From Alphaproteobacteria bacterium (GTDB lineage: Bacteria > Pseudomonadota > Alphaproteobacteria > Sneathiellales > Sneathiellaceae): DNA of 5,886 bases. Positions 5,748-5,886 of the stretch are shown here, one piece after another. The position numbers and the translations under genes were made by a program. The notes below the pieces were generated by a model. The model did not search any database. It was not told where the DNA came from and saw nothing but the letters and a program-made list of their open reading frames with translations. The stretch spans positions 1 to 5,886 of the forward strand of contig SBHH01000032.1 in assembly GCA_006226265.1 (NCBI GenBank). Reading direction: 5' to 3'. Within the stretch, counting starts at the first letter, position 1. Every line of letters starts with the position of its first letter.

Positions 5748-5886
5748 TGTCATCCTCTACGAGAAACATGAACTTCTTAAAAGGGCTCTGCTCCCTGGCT
5801 GACAAAGCATACGGGGTTCAAAAAAGCCGCGCGGTCAGGATGGAATTCTCGTGAGAATAATAGTCATCACTTTTTTGCAGTTTAAT
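5748..5886. other. Tail after the SDR gene without a convincing gene
   Basis: The last 139 bases hold no supported gene on either strand. A hyphenated palindrome ATTCTC-GT-GAGAAT sits at 5845-5858 and overlaps the arms of the weak terminator candidate. A 35-codon frame overlapping the SDR stop is judged spurious. Confidence 0.6.
5851..5876 (+). terminator. Weak candidate terminator for the SDR transcript
   Basis: GTGAGA (5851-5856) can pair with TC-A-TCAC (5864-5870), giving six base pairs with one bulged A and a 7-base loop, directly followed by six T residues (5871-5876). The T run is good but the stem is weak and AT-rich, and the competing palindrome at 5845-5858 would disturb it. It lies about 100 bases after the SDR stop. 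Confidence 0.3.

Noticed and set aside
5434..5805. 123-codon minus-strand open frame opposite the SDR 3' end
   Set aside because: Most of it is antisense to the conserved SDR catalytic and C-terminal region; no family features or ribosome site are visible.
5826..5834. GCCGCGCGG palindrome beside an A run, read as a minus-strand terminator
   Set aside because: The palindrome has no room for a hairpin loop, so a stable stem cannot form; there is also no minus-strand gene in view that would end here.
5747..5854. 35-codon frame starting within a TGATG overlap with the SDR stop
   Set aside because: The overlap looks like a coupled start, but there is no Shine-Dalgarno sequence, the product (MSSSTRNMNF...) is unrecognised and short, and the sequence around it looks non-coding.
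1..5886. Search for CRISPR arrays, tRNA or rRNA genes, insertion sequences, attachment sites or toxin-antitoxin genes
   Set aside because: I saw no regularly spaced repeats, no tRNA-like folds, no transposase-like frames or terminal repeats, and no small gene pairs; the whole window is explained by the transporter operon, the SDR gene and their shared control region.

Overview
The window holds most of one branched-chain amino acid type (HAAT/Liv family) ABC transporter operon on the minus strand and, divergently, one short-chain dehydrogenase/reductase (SDR) gene on the plus strand. Moderate GC content in the genes, an AT-rich intergenic region and the K-H-M-G-F gene order fit a proteobacterium. 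I lean towards an alphaproteobacterium, but this is an impression from protein style and not a proven assignment.

Layout: positions 1-566 carry livF (ATPase, cut by the window edge), 563-1327 livG (ATPase), 1324-2271 livM (permease), 2268-3125 livH (permease) and 3202-4392 livK (periplasmic binding protein). All are on the minus strand and are transcribed from livK towards livF. The H/M, M/G and G/F junctions are each a 4-base ATGA stop/start overlap. The only gap in the operon, 76 bp between livK and livH, holds a GC-rich hairpin that probably sets binding-protein excess. Positions 4393-4955 are a 563-bp AT-rich intergenic region, 4956-5747 is the SDR gene, and 5748-5886 is a tail with no convincing gene.

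How the parts fit: LivK would capture a ligand in the periplasm, LivH and LivM form the membrane channel, and LivG and LivF power uptake. The true ligand is not readable from the sequence. The divergently transcribed NAD-type SDR may act on the imported compound or a derivative.

The best non-obvious signal is in the intergenic region. The predicted liv promoter (minus strand) and the predicted SDR promoter (plus strand) lie in two oppositely oriented copies of a 46-bp element. The copies match at 32 of 46 positions without gaps, including an exact 12-base block just upstream of the -35 box. This suggests one regulator controls both transcripts. No regulator gene is present in the window. Apart from this the region is an ordinary transport locus, and I do not see a novel defence, mobile or RNA system.
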